A stretch of 64,000 bases of DNA from Amoebophrya sp. A120. Its lineage: Eukaryota > Sar > Dinophyceae > Syndiniales > Amoebophryaceae. The position numbers and the translations under genes were made by a program. Below the pieces are notes generated by a model. The model was not told the origin of the DNA. It ran no database searches and saw only the letters and a program-made list of their open reading frames with translations. Below, piece by piece: positions 26,125-38,200 of this stretch (its first letter is position 1; each line of letters starts with the position of its first letter). The stretch covers positions 13,142,635-13,206,634 of the forward strand of contig CAJINV010000001.1 of assembly GCA_905178155.1 (NCBI GenBank). Reading direction: 5' to 3'.

Positions 26125-27156
26125 ACCTGCTGAGCAAATTGCATTGTATTTGATCCGCTCTTGTTTCAAACAGACACGGCGCCCGCTCTTTAGCCCTGCT
26201 ATACTTGCAGCAACCCGCCGGACAGCGAGGCTGTGGAGGCCCGGCGAAACATAACCCTCCTACGCAGTCGCAACATCAAGTGGCGAGAGCTGGAGGAGAA
26301 CAGCGCGCTGGAGGTTTGTGGCCTTGGCAGACCGGCTCTTGCACTCGTTCCGTATAGTAGCACCAATCAGAGGGCGCACACCAAGTGGGCAACACAGATT
26401 GATTTATACTACGGCGAAAGGATCCCGATTCGCGCTACCTGGGCGCGTCCCTTAATTGTCGTCTGACTTTAGGCCGGACGCTATCTGTGCGGCGCGCGGG
26501 TGCAGTTTGCCCGCCAGCGGTGCAAGGGGCGCAGAGCCCTGCTGTGCGCCCTTCGTCAAGAAGAGCGGCGCCGGCCCCGCCAGGGGGCTGGGGGTGCCCG
26601 CCAAGGCTTTCCCGAATAGCGCAGGCCCCACCGCTTCCGTCCATCCCCGGGAAGTGCCGCCACCCAGCTGCTGCGCGCGGCGTGGGGCGCCAGGGCTTAC
26701 GGCGGTGCGAGCGTGCCCACTAATACGGCCGAAGGCCGAGAGGGGCACGCCATGCCGGGCCTCTTCGCACACGACGCGGCAACACGCCCGAGGGCCTTCC
26801 TCGGAGTGGCTGGTCGGGCAGGGTGTGGCGCTGGGCTGTTCAGGTTAAGCCGGCCGAAACCCCACCACCATCTCACCCAACAGAGACGGCGAGGCGCCTC
26901 GCCTGCTCACCAGGAGCCTGCAATGCTCGCCCGCTTCCAGAGCGGGGCTCTTCTTCAAGAACAAGAGAACACCCACCAGGGGTAGGGGGATCGCGCGCAG
27001 GATTGCGGGCGCCGCCCTTCTTCACTCGGCAGGAGGAGCGGCGTATTGCCGCTTAGTTTGCGCGATTTGATGCGTCTACCTCTAGTAGCGCATCTGGGCA
27101 CAAGGCCCCTCTCACGACTTCCCTTCCCACCAGGGGCGGGCACCTGCTGAGCAAAT
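26125..27156. mobile_element. Unclassified 1 kb insertion with 15-bp target-site duplication
   Basis: The 15-mer ACCTGCTGAGCAAAT occurs at 26125-26139 and 27142-27156, bracketing about 1 kb that is markedly more GC-rich than its surroundings. A long direct repeat of this size is typical of target-primed (LINE-type) integration. No tRNA-like head, poly(A) tail, RT motif or RNase H motif was found. On the minus strand an ORF ends near 26452 (SGLKSDDN), leaving about 310 bp like a 3' UTR. It may be a 5'-truncated LINE end or a SINE-like passenger. Confidence 0.55.
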
Positions 27157-27178
27157 CTTGATTTTTTCTGAAAGTCCT

Positions 27179-29484
27179 TCAAACATATGTTTCGAAATAT
27201 AGTACCCTAACACTGACCGCCTGCTCCTGCTCGTCCTTGAATTTCACTCCTTGGCGGCCGGACTCGGGCTCTGTGACAATGACTGCGATTTTTCCGTTCA
27301 TTGCTGCGTTTTTCAATCCGGACAGAATCACCTCCTCCCCGATGGAAAATTTTTCTGTGCGTACCTTTTTCACCATACGAAAATGCGAGAGATCCAGCCA
27401 TGACTCGATGTCGTGTTCCGGTTCTTCGTTCTTTTTATTCGTGCTTTCAGCAGGAGCTCCTGCTTCTTTACCAGCTGCGGCCTTTTTTTCCTCCTCGGCC
27501 TCTTCCTCGTCCATGGAAGCATCGGAGGCGTCCGCAAGGCGCGGCTCAAAGGGACGATCGAACGCCCCAGCGTCCGGCTTTTCCGCCGGCAATTCAGCCC
27601 TCATTTCCGGGAGATCCACAATTTCTTCGAGGCGGTCTCGCTCCTCGTCGAACTGAAAATTTTTTTTGTAGAAAAAGAAATTATCATAGCGCATGTTATC
27701 CTTCATCATCATGATGAGGCAAAACAACACTAGTAGCACACGACGATGGTGACCGGAGAAGAACATCCAAAGCAAATCCGCAGTCTGACTACCTAGTATA
27801 TGGTTATGCTGTCAAACAAGCGCCTGTTGCTCTTTCTTCCAGTATCCCTTCTTCAGCTTCATCTTCTTGCATTTACAACTCTCCTGATGTAAAAACTGAT
27901 TTCTATACGTCTTCGTCTCGCAGAGACACCCAGCGCTCCTCCAGCCAGTTGTCACCGCCGAGGTACATGCCCCGATAGTAGCTGTCGTTGCGCTGCTCGG
28001 TTTTGATCTGCAACCAGACCTCGTCGTCGACGGTGCGTTTCTCCATGATTTGCAGGTATTCCCCGTGCCGCTTGTGCCCAATGACCGGCGCTTCGAACAT
28101 GGGGGACACGCGTACTTCCACACCTCCCAAGCACCGGACCCGGTACACCCAGCAGCCCGACATCCGCTCCGGGTCGAGACCTGAAGACGCGGGAAGAACA
28201 TTTCTCGGCCTAGTTGGAGCGCAATCAAAGTGTGCTTTGAGGTCTGCTCCTCAAAATTTTCCTGGATTTCTCGAAGCTAGAACATGCAATGACGCATGGG
28301 TCGTTATTAATGAATCCAAATAAAGTATACCAGTGAGCGCCTCGATTTTGGGCAATCTTTTTCCGGACTTCGCGGCGACGATATTGGCGTCGTAGCAGCG
28401 CTGCGTGTAGCGCATGTCGCTCACCGTCTCCCGGTCCAAAATGGCAATCACTTGCCAGGGCAACTCGTCCTCGTCGTCTTTCTTCTCCTCGGCGGGCTGG
28501 ATGGCGCGGCAATCCGACACCGGCTTTTTGTTGCTTTCCTTGGAAGAAGTTTTCGGTTTCTTCGACGAGGACGAGGCTGCGGCCCCGCCGTTCATTTCGT
28601 CGTCGTCCGAATCGGAATCCGCACTCGCCCAAGCCTATCCTGTGCAAAGGTATCGTATTCGTATAAATGCAAGTCTTGCATTACAAATCTTTATCTTGAG
28701 GGAAGTCCGCATTTCAAATTTTCGCTCTCATGCTGAGGAAATTTCTTGCAATGCATTTATACGAGTACGATGCTTTTGCATTTCATAAGGCCTCTTCCTC
28801 GTCGCAGCTTTCCTCGACGGGGGTGGAGGGCTGGCGGTGGAGGTGCTTCCAGGAAACGCCGGCACCCGGAATGATGGTGTCGCCGTCGTGGCGGAAGCGG
28901 TCGCGCCCCTGCGGATCCACAAACAACCACTCGCGCTTGTGGAGGGCGGAAACTGTGGTCGGTGTATTCTTGCGTTGGTCAAGACGGTATTGTATTGTCT
29001 ATTCCCCAAATAGTATTTGGGGGGCCGGGGCTGCACGAAAGTCGAAAAATTCACACGATTTCTAGAAAAGAAAATATTCGTCTCCTACGACAACGCGAAC
29101 GCATAGGTAATAAATTGTATATATCTCACCTTCATCATCGCTGTCCTCCTCATCGCTGTCATCCATGAATTGTTTTTGTCTTCGACGTAAATAGGACGCG
29201 ATTGGTGGCTCTTTCGGTTTCGGCTTCTCCTTCGGTTCGACCAGCACAAGGAGCCAGCCGGTTTTGTTGTCATTCCGATAGGAAAGCAGCACCTTGTGGC
29301 TTTTGTCCACCGTGGTCACGGAATCGTTACGCACACAGACGTAAATGCCGTTCAGCTGCTCGACCGTACTTCCTGTCGCGAAGAAACCCAGAGCTGGCTC
29401 GCGCACGGTGACAAACCCACGCGACCGCTGCTGGCGGGGCCCGCCACCGTAAAGGTCCAGCTGATTGTTGCACGACAATGCCAT
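27179..29484 (-). CDS. 521-residue hypothetical protein with KOW/SH3-like C-terminal segment
   Basis: Exons 29484-29130, 28952-28788, 28630-28331, 28180-27909 and 27652-27179 sum to 522 codons; one junction is an introner excision (EEA|WAS). The N-terminal part (LNGIYVCVRNDSV, LLSYRNDNKTGWLLV) looks like small beta barrels. The middle (WQVIAILDRETVSDMRY, GMYLGGDNWLEERWVSL) repeats that style. The end, EEVILSGLKNAAMNGKIAVI then GRQGVKF, fits the GL-x5-NG-x-G pattern of KOW-like repeats common in dinoflagellate proteins. Acidic linkers separate the modules. Function unknown; a scaffold of repeated SH3-like barrels is inferred. Confidence 0.72.
28636..28787. mobile_element. Introner 6 (GCAAAAGCATCGTACTCG family), 152 bp
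   Basis: Arms read (T)GCAAAAG(C)ATCGTACTCGTATAAATGCA and the inverse. Outer ends are TATCC and CATA. Flanking 5-mers AAGCC and AGGCC differ at one base. Internal TCTTGCATTACAAAT. Sister of introner 8. Confidence 0.88.
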
Positions 29485-30359
29485 GCTGGTTAAACTTTCA
29501 GCTTAATCTATCTAAAGCGAAAACGACGACGAAAACGAAAAGGTCATCTACGTAAACCAGCTAAAAACTGGACCTGCTCGTCGAAAAACTTCTTGTTCCA
29601 CTTGGTCTTTTACTTTAAGACGAGCCTACTGTAAACTTGTTCTGGCTCTCTATTTTTCTACTTCTTGGTCCTGACTACTCGCACTTTTTCTTTTTACGCA
29701 TTCACATAGCCTGGCTCTGTCTGTGTGCAATAAAAATTGGAAGTCGTGGACAAGAACAGGCTGCAACCTTAGCGACAATCGGACCAAAAAAATGACGAGA
29801 CTTGGTTCGAAAGAATAGATCATAGTGAAAATTTTGCTCTGGCAAGACGTACACGATGAGATCTGCTATTACAATTGAATCATGACTGAGCGTGGTGGGC
29901 GTGGTACTGGCGCTAAAACTAATGGCTAGTGGTATAACATGACGGGACTGGGAGCTGGTTTGAACATTCATGGGCGTCGATTTTATCAAAGCAGGAACAA
30001 CGTGCCGGACGAGCGAATTTTCGTATTCAATCATGAAATATTGACTCGCCCTTGAATCAAAAACTACAGCCTCAACACGTACAGAATATGGACAAGACTG
30101 AAAATCAACTAAGTAGGCCACGAATTCGAAGACAAAACACACCAGAGGGGGCCGGTAATTTGCCACATCTTCCAACTACATCACTTCGCACCATCACACG
30201 ATCGAAAACGAGGCCCAATGACTTGCCCCCCATACAGGTTGTGAATCATACACATAAATTGAAGTACAAGATGAACATCAAACAAAGCATAAGAAATCTT
30301 CAATCAGCACACTGTATCACTTGTTACGTCTCAGCTTCGCCCTTGATGTTTGCTGCTCC
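29485..30359. other. Intergenic
   Basis: A 157-codon minus-strand ORF (30175-29702) covers part of this spacer. Its composition is not clearly protein-like and it has no family signal, so I leave it uncalled. No repeats seen. Confidence 0.4.
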
Positions 30360-31172
30360 TCACCCCTCGCCGTCCTCCTCCTGCATCGCCTTGGCCAGGT
30401 TTTCGATCTCGATCATTTCCGGCGGCACGCGGAGCGTCGAGGCCAGCTATGGCGCTCTCAAGTGTTACATTCTCAACTGTTACATGATTTGTAATGCAAA
30501 ATCACAATCAGAATCGACACGATCAAGCTGCTTCGGATGACAAATTCTCGATGAGCCAAACAGGCTGAGAATTTTTGCCAGATCTGTTATACAAGACGCG
30601 CATGGTGACCCCTTTCACGTTTCCCATTCTTGCGTCACAAATCAATGTAACAGTTGAGAATGTAACAGTTGAGAACGCCATACCAGCTGCGGTTCGGTCC
30701 TGGCGAGGAGTAGGTGGAGTCGATGCAGCCGTGTCAACATATGCCACAGGTTGGTCCCGTGGCAATTCTTCCTCGAGGTCGAGCTTGCTGTTGGGGAACC
30801 GCCTCTCGTACTACTACCCTCATCTAGCGACTTCGCGGCGATGGGATCCGATTCCTTAATCGCCTGTTCCAGCTTAAAAATAATCTCGGTCAACTTCTTG
30901 CCCCAATAATCCACCCACCGGCTCGTCGCAGAACTGCATTGTCGCAACTGGATTTTGCGTCCGAGCAAACGCACCTCCGCGCCGGGAAACAAGTCCCACA
31001 CTCCGGCCAGTCGCGCCGGCGGCGTAGTGGTGTAGAGAACGGTGGTCAGGTGCTTGTCAGCTCCGATGGAAACGTGCGCCTCAGCAGTCAAAACGTCGAA
31101 CAGAATACGGAGAGTCTCCTTGTTCTCTCCCTTCGACGTCACCCAATGCGAGTGAAACTCCAGGCATACCAT
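30360..31172 (-). CDS. Small conserved-looking hypothetical protein, split by an introner
   Basis: Exons 31172-30683 and 30442-30360 give 190 residues after introner removal. The first 110 residues (CLEFHSHWVTSKGENKETLR, VSIGADKHLTTVLYTTTPP, GVWDLFPGAEVRLLGRKIQL) look like a compact folded domain. The last (VPPEMIEIENLAKAMQ) is a helix. Around residues 120-160 the frame looks less protein-like; an alternative frame there (DLEEELPRDQPVAYVD) is attractive, so an extra short intron or frame difference is possible. I do not recognise the family; small ciliary proteins have this flavour. Confidence 0.6.
30448..30682. mobile_element. Introner 7 (GTTACATTCTCAAC family), 235 bp
   Basis: Starts TATGGCGCTCTCAAGTGTTA and ends with the inverse (right end ...GAACGCCATA). 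Perfect TSD CCAGC at 30443-30447 and 30683-30687. Internal TTTGTAATGCAAAATC and CTTGCGTCACAAATCAATG. Close relative of introner 5, same length. Confidence 0.92.
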
Positions 31173-32206
31173 GCTCGATTTTCAAGGTCGTGTAAAATAT
31201 GAATACAAGTTGGTGTAGATGAACAACAGATGAAGACGACTCACTCGCAATGGTAATAATATACTCGAAGATGTAGAGTCTTTATCGTGTTCGCGCCACC
31301 ATAGAGGGCTGCATCAGCTCCTTCCTATCAAAAATCATGTCGAAGAAGCGCTTGTAGGTGCAGGACCTAACGTACGAATGGAACAGAAGCCGGCAAAGAG
31401 AGACAACTAGCACAAAGACAAAAAGAAAAACGAAACCAAGGCGGGAAAACAGAAACCACGCTATCATATGTGAAGAATAGACGACCAGAGAAATCCCCGA
31501 AAAAAAATCAAAGTATAAGTACTGCTACTGGCCCCAAACCAGTCATATGTACAGCTCCCCCTGACAAGAATGAACGGCGCCGCCACAGAAACCGAACACG
31601 AGACCAAAAGAAGCACGCCCCGAGTGCGCGTTCAAAGAACTGAACCAACGCGGTCGCGCAAAGCCTTCTCAAACAAAAAAAGCGAAGTCGAAGTGCCAGT
31701 TGTTGCATTGCTTGAGCTTCCTGCGGTCTAGCTATGTCCTCATTAATTTTCGTTGCTACAAAGCACAAGATTGTTCATTTTTTGAGTTCGGGGCGCGTTC
31801 AAAAATCGTCAAAGGACGTCGAGAATCAAGGGTGGTGCAGTGGTGCATTTCAGTTTTCGCAAATATTCAAACAAAAGACAAAGTCGTCAGAAGTCCCGAA
31901 GATGTTCGCTTGTTTATTAAATCCACGTTCCAAATTTTGGAAGAAGAAAGGAGGCGCAGCAGTCGTGCTCCCCGTCCTCCTACAAAGTAGTCATGAATTC
32001 CTCATCGCTGACAACGACATCGATCCGGCCATCTTGCAATGAATCACTGTTCTTTCCGCATGCATCCATACCAAAGAGCCGAAGAGGATCGAAACCTGCG
32101 GAACAGCGCCAGAGGATGCCGCATGTTGTGCTAGTGCTGTGCGCTACGTCAAACGAAGATTCACTTCAAGACATTTTATCCCGTGGGAGCACGCTCTCGA
32201 CCTTCG
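31173..32206. other. Intergenic, no gene seen
   Basis: About 1 kb. Plus-strand ORFs of around 100 codons near 31700-32042 overlap each other in different frames and look random. No repeats recognised. Confidence 0.4.
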
Positions 32207-35200
32207 CTAAGCTGCGTTATCTTTAATATTTTTTGGCGGGGGCGCGGTGGTCGGTGATGCCTGCAAGTGGAGCGAAGTCGCGCAGTCAGTGGTAAACTTT
32301 TCCAAAACTGACAAGTCAAATTCGTCCTCATCCTCGGCCAGAATGGCTGCTTCCACAGGTTCCAGCGCGGGACTGTGTTCGCTCTCTTCAGCTTGCTCGT
32401 TGTGTGTCGTGCCTGAAACAATCGCCGGTTCTGCGGAACCAAGCTGCCCCGCCGGAGCTGCAGGAGGGTCAACAACCGACAGCAGCTGCCGTGGTCCTCT
32501 CTGGTGCTCCTTCGTGGTACTGCTCATTGCTGTAGGGTTGTTGTTCCCTGGAGTGCTGACAGAGGAGATTGGCATGGCGGTAGCTGTGCCCGAGATTGCA
32601 TCCACAAACGGTGTCGATATGGCGGAAACGGGAGAGGGCTCTGCTGCTGTAATGTGGTCTCCGACAGGTCCTCTGGTAAGCGTGCTCACCGCGCTCGTGA
32701 ACGACTGCGATTGCGGATTGCTTACGGCGGGAAACCCCGCCAGTGCCGTCGCGGTGATCTGCTTCGCACTAGCGATCAGTGAAGATCCACCGCCCGGAGC
32801 TGGAACTGCTCCGACGGTGGCGTGCGGAATAAAACCGTCCTCGGGCGTAGCAAAGCCGTCCAGGTGTGCCGGCGATGGATGAATGATCGGCTCTTGCACT
32901 TGCTTCTGCTTGAAGCGACGCTTCGGTTTGTCCTGCTTGAGTGATGGAAAGGGTTGGTTCAGAAGTCCCTGCGCGAACAAAGGATCCTCGGCAGAGCCGA
33001 GAGCGGGAACCACAGGGTCTTGACCTGAACATGACAGTTTCGTTCCGTTTCTTTCGGTACAGATATAATGCAGGACTCTCCATATTAAAGACACCATCAA
33101 CCGAAAGAAAAAAAATTTGTCAACATCGGAAATCGTCATAGGAGATTCTACTGCAGTTACCTTTGTAAGTACATTTCATCTTGATTTTCATTAGAAGTAG
33201 TGTCGTGCAAGACTACTGTAAAAATTATACTAGTTCCTCCCGGACAGAGGATCGTTGACTCCTCGACAGAAGTCTCCACTCGGTGGGAAACGGGCTCCAC
33301 CGTGACTTTTTGAATATCCAGCATGACCGGCTGGACTCCGGCGGCGCGAGGCGATATGGAGTAAGAAAGGCCCTGTAAGTTCATTATTCTTTTCGCAATT
33401 ACCCACCAAATGCAGATTCAACGAGGAGTCGTACCTAGAACTGAGGGTCCAAGAAGTGAAAATCCAGACGCGAACTACTGATTACGTTTTTACTATCCTT
33501 CATCCTCATCAGCAACATGAACATCGTTATGCAAAAAATGAGTCAGTCCGAAAAACACAAGAAAAAACAGCAGGAAATGAATACGCTCCTGCCGCTTTGA
33601 CTGTCCGGGCGGCCGGCATTCGAGGAGGTCGCGCCTATGTTATTTGCAATCGAAGACGTGTCTATGGACGATAGGTTGTGCGGATCGATCATCTTCGACG
33701 ACTTTGCAGCAGGGGCGCCCGCTCGGCCCCGAGCACCTACGCTGTGGGTAAGTAGTTTTCGCTCGAGCTTCTTGATATAGGTCGTATCTTTGTCAATCTT
33801 CTGACGTAGCTGCGTGTTCTGTTCCTGCACCGTTTTCACCTTGCGGCAAAGATCCAGCATCATCTTTCCGTTGTCTTGCTGGGTGGCCGCAGTTTGACGG
33901 AGCTTGCGGTCACTGTCCTGCTTCTGCAAGCGCTCGACCTGATTCTGCAACTTCTGAATCTCGGTCTCGTATTTCTTGCGGAGGGCCGATCGCTCGCTGA
34001 AGACGACCTGAAAAGCGAATTCGTATACTAGTGCCTCGATGGATTCGACATTAAAATGGGTCACTTAAGTTAAAATATTCAAGAACTTCTAAAAGAACCT
34101 CTATTGATAGAGGTTCTCGGCCATTTTCTAACTTCTCCATAGATGTTCTAGGTTTTCTAGATTTCTAAGCTTTTTCTAGATTTTCTACAGTCTTTCTTTT
34201 TTCTTCTTTTCTTTATTTTTCTTACTGATTTCGTTGCTCTTTGATTTTTTTTTTTTTTCTAATCTTTTCACTGTTTCTTGACATTTTCTAGCTTGAGAAG
34301 CTCTATCTCGTACCTTCTGGACCCAGAACCTCTATCACAATAGAGCTTCTGACCCCAGAACGTCTATTGGGATAGCGGTTCTGGGTTCCGTAGCCTCTAG
34401 ATTTGTTTCTAGACTTTGGCGGCCAAGAATCTAGAAACTAGATTTCTAGAAATCTAGAAATCTAGAAGTCTGGAAATCTAGATTTCTAGGTTCTAGAAAT
34501 CTAGAAATCTAGCTTCTAGATTCTGGCAGTCAGAACGCCAGCACTCCTGCTCCGAGCAGCTAACAGTCCAGCTTCCCTGGTTGCGAGAAGCCGGCAGCTC
34601 AGCCTCCCCGGCTCTACGAGAAGCTGGAAGTCCAGCTTCCCCGGCTCTACGAGAAGCTGGAAGTCCAGCTGCCCCGGCTCTACGAGAAGCTGGGCGCCCA
34701 GCTTCCCCGGCTCTACGAGACGCTGGAAGTCCAGCTTCCCCGGCTCTACAAGAAGCTGAAAGCCCAGCTTCCCCGGCTCTACGACAAGCTGAAAGTCCAG
34801 CTTCCCCGGCTCTACGAGAAGCTGAAAGTCCATCTTCCCCGGCTCTACGAGAAGCTGACAGTCCAGCTTCCCCGGGCGGCTCTACGAGAAGCTGGAAGGC
34901 CAGCTTCTCCGGCTACGAGAAGCTGGAAGTCCAGCTTCTCCGGCTACGAGAAGCCGGACGCTTAGGCCCCCCGAGGAGCTGGGCGCTCACCTACAGTGAA
35001 AAGATGCGAAAAAAGGACGGCGAGGCCCTTGCTCTTTGCAGGTAAGGCATAAGGGTCAGTCTGCCTGCGTGCGCGCCCCCGGGCCAGTCTGCCTGCGTGC
35101 GCGCAGTGCGCGATCTTTTTTTCCGACCGGCAAGCCAGCAACGGCCGGACGCGAAAAAAACGCCCCGCGCCCCCGGGGCAATGTGCCTGCGTGCGCGCAG

Positions 35201-38200
35201 CGCGCAAAATTTTTTTTCCCCTGCGGGCCTCCAAGGAAAGGCTGGACGCGGAAAAAACACTCCGGCCGGGCCCGCAGGCCAAGGAAGTTACGCACAAAAA
35301 GTTTTTCCAGGCCGGCCGCAGGCTGCTAGGCGCGAAAAAAACGCCCCGGGCCCGGAGGCCAAGGAGGTTGCGTGCGCGCAGCGCGCGAACAATTTACTTT
35401 ATTCTTTCTTTCAGCCGGGCCGGCCCCGGAAGGGGGGCGGGTCCGCAAAAAGTCCCCAACCGCGCCCCCGGGCCAACATGTGCGCGCGCGCGCGCGAAAA
35501 ATTTTCGCCAGCCCGCCCCCGAATGCCGGGCGGAGAGAAAGGCTCCGCACAAAGGCTTGCGCGCGCGGAGCGCGCGGAATTTTTTTTCCGGCAAACCCCC
35601 AATCGTGGACACGAAAGAAGCGGCCCCGCCCACCCTCTAACGCCACGGCCACTATGCGCACGCAGCGCGCGGTAAGTTTTTTTCCGGCCAACACCCGGTA
35701 GCCGCGCGCGATTCATCACCATCGTCATCACCTTGCTAGCAGGCGAACAGCTTTCCTCATATTGAAGAAAAACTTTCTGCGCCCATCTCAAGCTAAGGCG
35801 GCTGCGCGCGCGCGGCGCGCGAAAGTCGTTTCCGGGACTGCCCGGACGCCGGACGCAAGCAAAAGCGCGCCAGAACAAGGCGCCTGCGCGCCGCGAATAT
35901 TTTCCCGGCAAGACCCCGAGGGGGCGGCGCGAAAAAAACCTCCGCGCCCGCCCGCAGACCAAGGCCGGCGCCTGCGGGCGGGCAGGGGGCGGTGGCGAAA
36001 ATTTGCTCTATTTCTTCCGGCAGCCCCGGTTGCCGGGTGCAAGCAACACCTCGCCGCGCCCCCTGGCCAACATGTGTGCGCGCACAGCGCGCGATATTTT
36101 TTTTCCAGCAAGCCCCCGGCCGCCGGGCGTGAAAAAAAGTCTCAAGCCACTGACTCACCCACGCAAAGAAAGGCGCGCGCGCGCACGCAGCGCGCTAAAG
36201 TTTTTTTTCAGCCGGCCCCCGGTTGCGGAAAAAAATTTCTTACGGAAAAAAATTTCCTCGCCTACGGGCCGGAAGAAAACTAATGCGCCCGCGCGCGCGC
36301 AGCGCGCGAAAATATTTTCTCGACAAGCCCCCGACCTCCGGGTGAGAGGAAAACCTTCCAAGCACGCCCTCAGGCCAAGGAAGGCGCGCGAGCGCTGTGC
36401 GCGCGCGCGAAAATTTTTTCTCAGCTGGTCCCCGGTTGCGGAAACAAAATTTCTTGCGGAAAAAAATTTCCTCGCCTACGGGCCAAAAGAAAACTAACGC
36501 GTCCGCGCGCGCGCAGCGCGCGGGAATTTTTTCTCGACAAGCCCCCGACCTCCGGGTGAGAAGAAAACCTTCCACGCAGGCACGCCCTCGGGCCAAGGAA
36601 GGCGCGCGCGCGCAGCGCGCGCGCGCTAAAGTTTTTTTTCAGCTGGCCCCCGGTTGCGGAAAAAAATTTCTTCGCCTACGGGCCAAAAGAAAACTAATGC
36701 GTCCGCGCGCGCGCAGCGCGCGAAAATTTTTTCTCGACAAGCCCCCGACCTCCGGGTGAGAAGAAAACCTTCCACGCACGCCCGCGGGCCAAGGAAGGCG
36801 CGCGCGCGCGCTAAAGTCTTTTTTCAGCTTGCCCCCGGTTGCGGAAAAAAAATTCCTCGTCTACGGGCCAAAAGAAAACTAATGTGCCCGCGCGCGCGCA
36901 ACGCGCGAAAATATTTTCTCGACAGGCCCCCGGCCGCCGGGCGTGAAGAAGAGCGCCCAGGCACGCCCTCAGGCCAAGGAAGACGCGCGCGCTCCGCGCG
37001 CGCGCGCGAAAATTTTTTTTCAGCTGGCCCCCGGTTGCGAGAAAAAATTTCATCGCCTACGGGCCAAAAGAAAACTAATGTGCCCGCGCGCGCGCAACGC
37101 GCGATAATTTTTTCTCGACAGGCCCCCGACCCCCGCCGGGCGTGAAAAAGAGCGTCTACGCACGCCCTCAGGCCAAGGAAGACGCGCGCGCAGGCGCGCG
37201 CGCGCGAAAATTTGTTTTCAACTGGCGCCCGGTTGCGGAAAAGACTTTCCTCGCCTGTGGGCCAAAAGAAAACTACTGTGCGCGCGCGGCTCGCGAAAAA
37301 TTTTTCTCGACAAGCCCCCGACCACCGGGCGAGCAAAAGATCTTCTACACCCTCGGGCCAAGGCGTGCGCGCGCTGTGCGCGCGGAAAATTTTTTACCGG
37401 CCGGCCCCCGATCGCGGGGCGCGAAAAAAATAAAACAGCCCACACCCTGACGCCGTACATGGTGAGGATGCGCGCGGCGCACCCACGCGAGGTTTTTTCC
37501 GGTCAACGCCTTTTAGCCGGCCATGGAGAGGCACCTCCCACGCTCACCCAAGGCCAGGGCGGTCTGCGTGCGCGCAACACGCGCAAACTTTTTCCCGGAC
37601 GGCCCCCGACTGCCGAACGCACCGAAAACCTTCCGCGCCCCGAGGCCGAGGCGCCTGCGCGCGCGCAGCGAGCGCACGACAAATATTTGCCGCCGAGGCC
37701 CCGCCTGGAGGACGCGAAAAAAACCCAACCGCCCTCAGACAGGCAAAGGCGTCTGCGGGCGCGCAACGGGCGAAAGACTTTTTTCGATCGGGCGGCCCTC
37801 GATAGCTGGGAACGACCAAAGGCTTCCGCGCCTTCAGGTCGGGGCGCATGCGCATGCGCGCGCGCGCAACTTTTTTTTTTCCGGCGCGCCGCCCTCGCTG
37901 CTGGACGCGCAAAAAACATTCGCTCCGCGCCCCCCCGCCAAGGCGTCTGCGCACACGCAGCGCGCGCTCGCAGAATATTTTTCCGGCCCGCCCCGGGTTT
38001 CCGGACACGAAAGAATACCTTCCACGCCCTCAGGCCAAAGCGCTTGCGCATGCGCTGTGCACGAAAAAAAATTCTCGGCAAGCGCGCGGCTACCGGGCAC
38101 GCATAGGGAAGGGCCTCTACGCCTGCCCGGTCATGGCGCGCGCCTGAGTGGGCGCGGCGCGCGCGAAAATTTTTTTTCGGCCGGCCCCTGATAGCAAAAG

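Noticed and set aside
26452-26848. Overlapping ORFs of 106-130 codons on both strands in the 1 kb insertion
   Set aside because: GC-rich shadow frames; no recognised retroelement motif.
29702-30175. 157-codon minus-strand ORF
   Set aside because: No domain, no splice link, and composition close to random; could be real but unsupported.
34600-34960. CRISPR array
   Set aside because: Units are directly contiguous with no unique spacers, and the context is a eukaryotic intron.
34516-35045. 11-residue tandem repeat proteins (LDFQLLVEPGK / ALREAGSPASP)
   Set aside because: 33-bp minisatellite keeps both strands open; no start context or splice partner, and it lies within a predicted intron.
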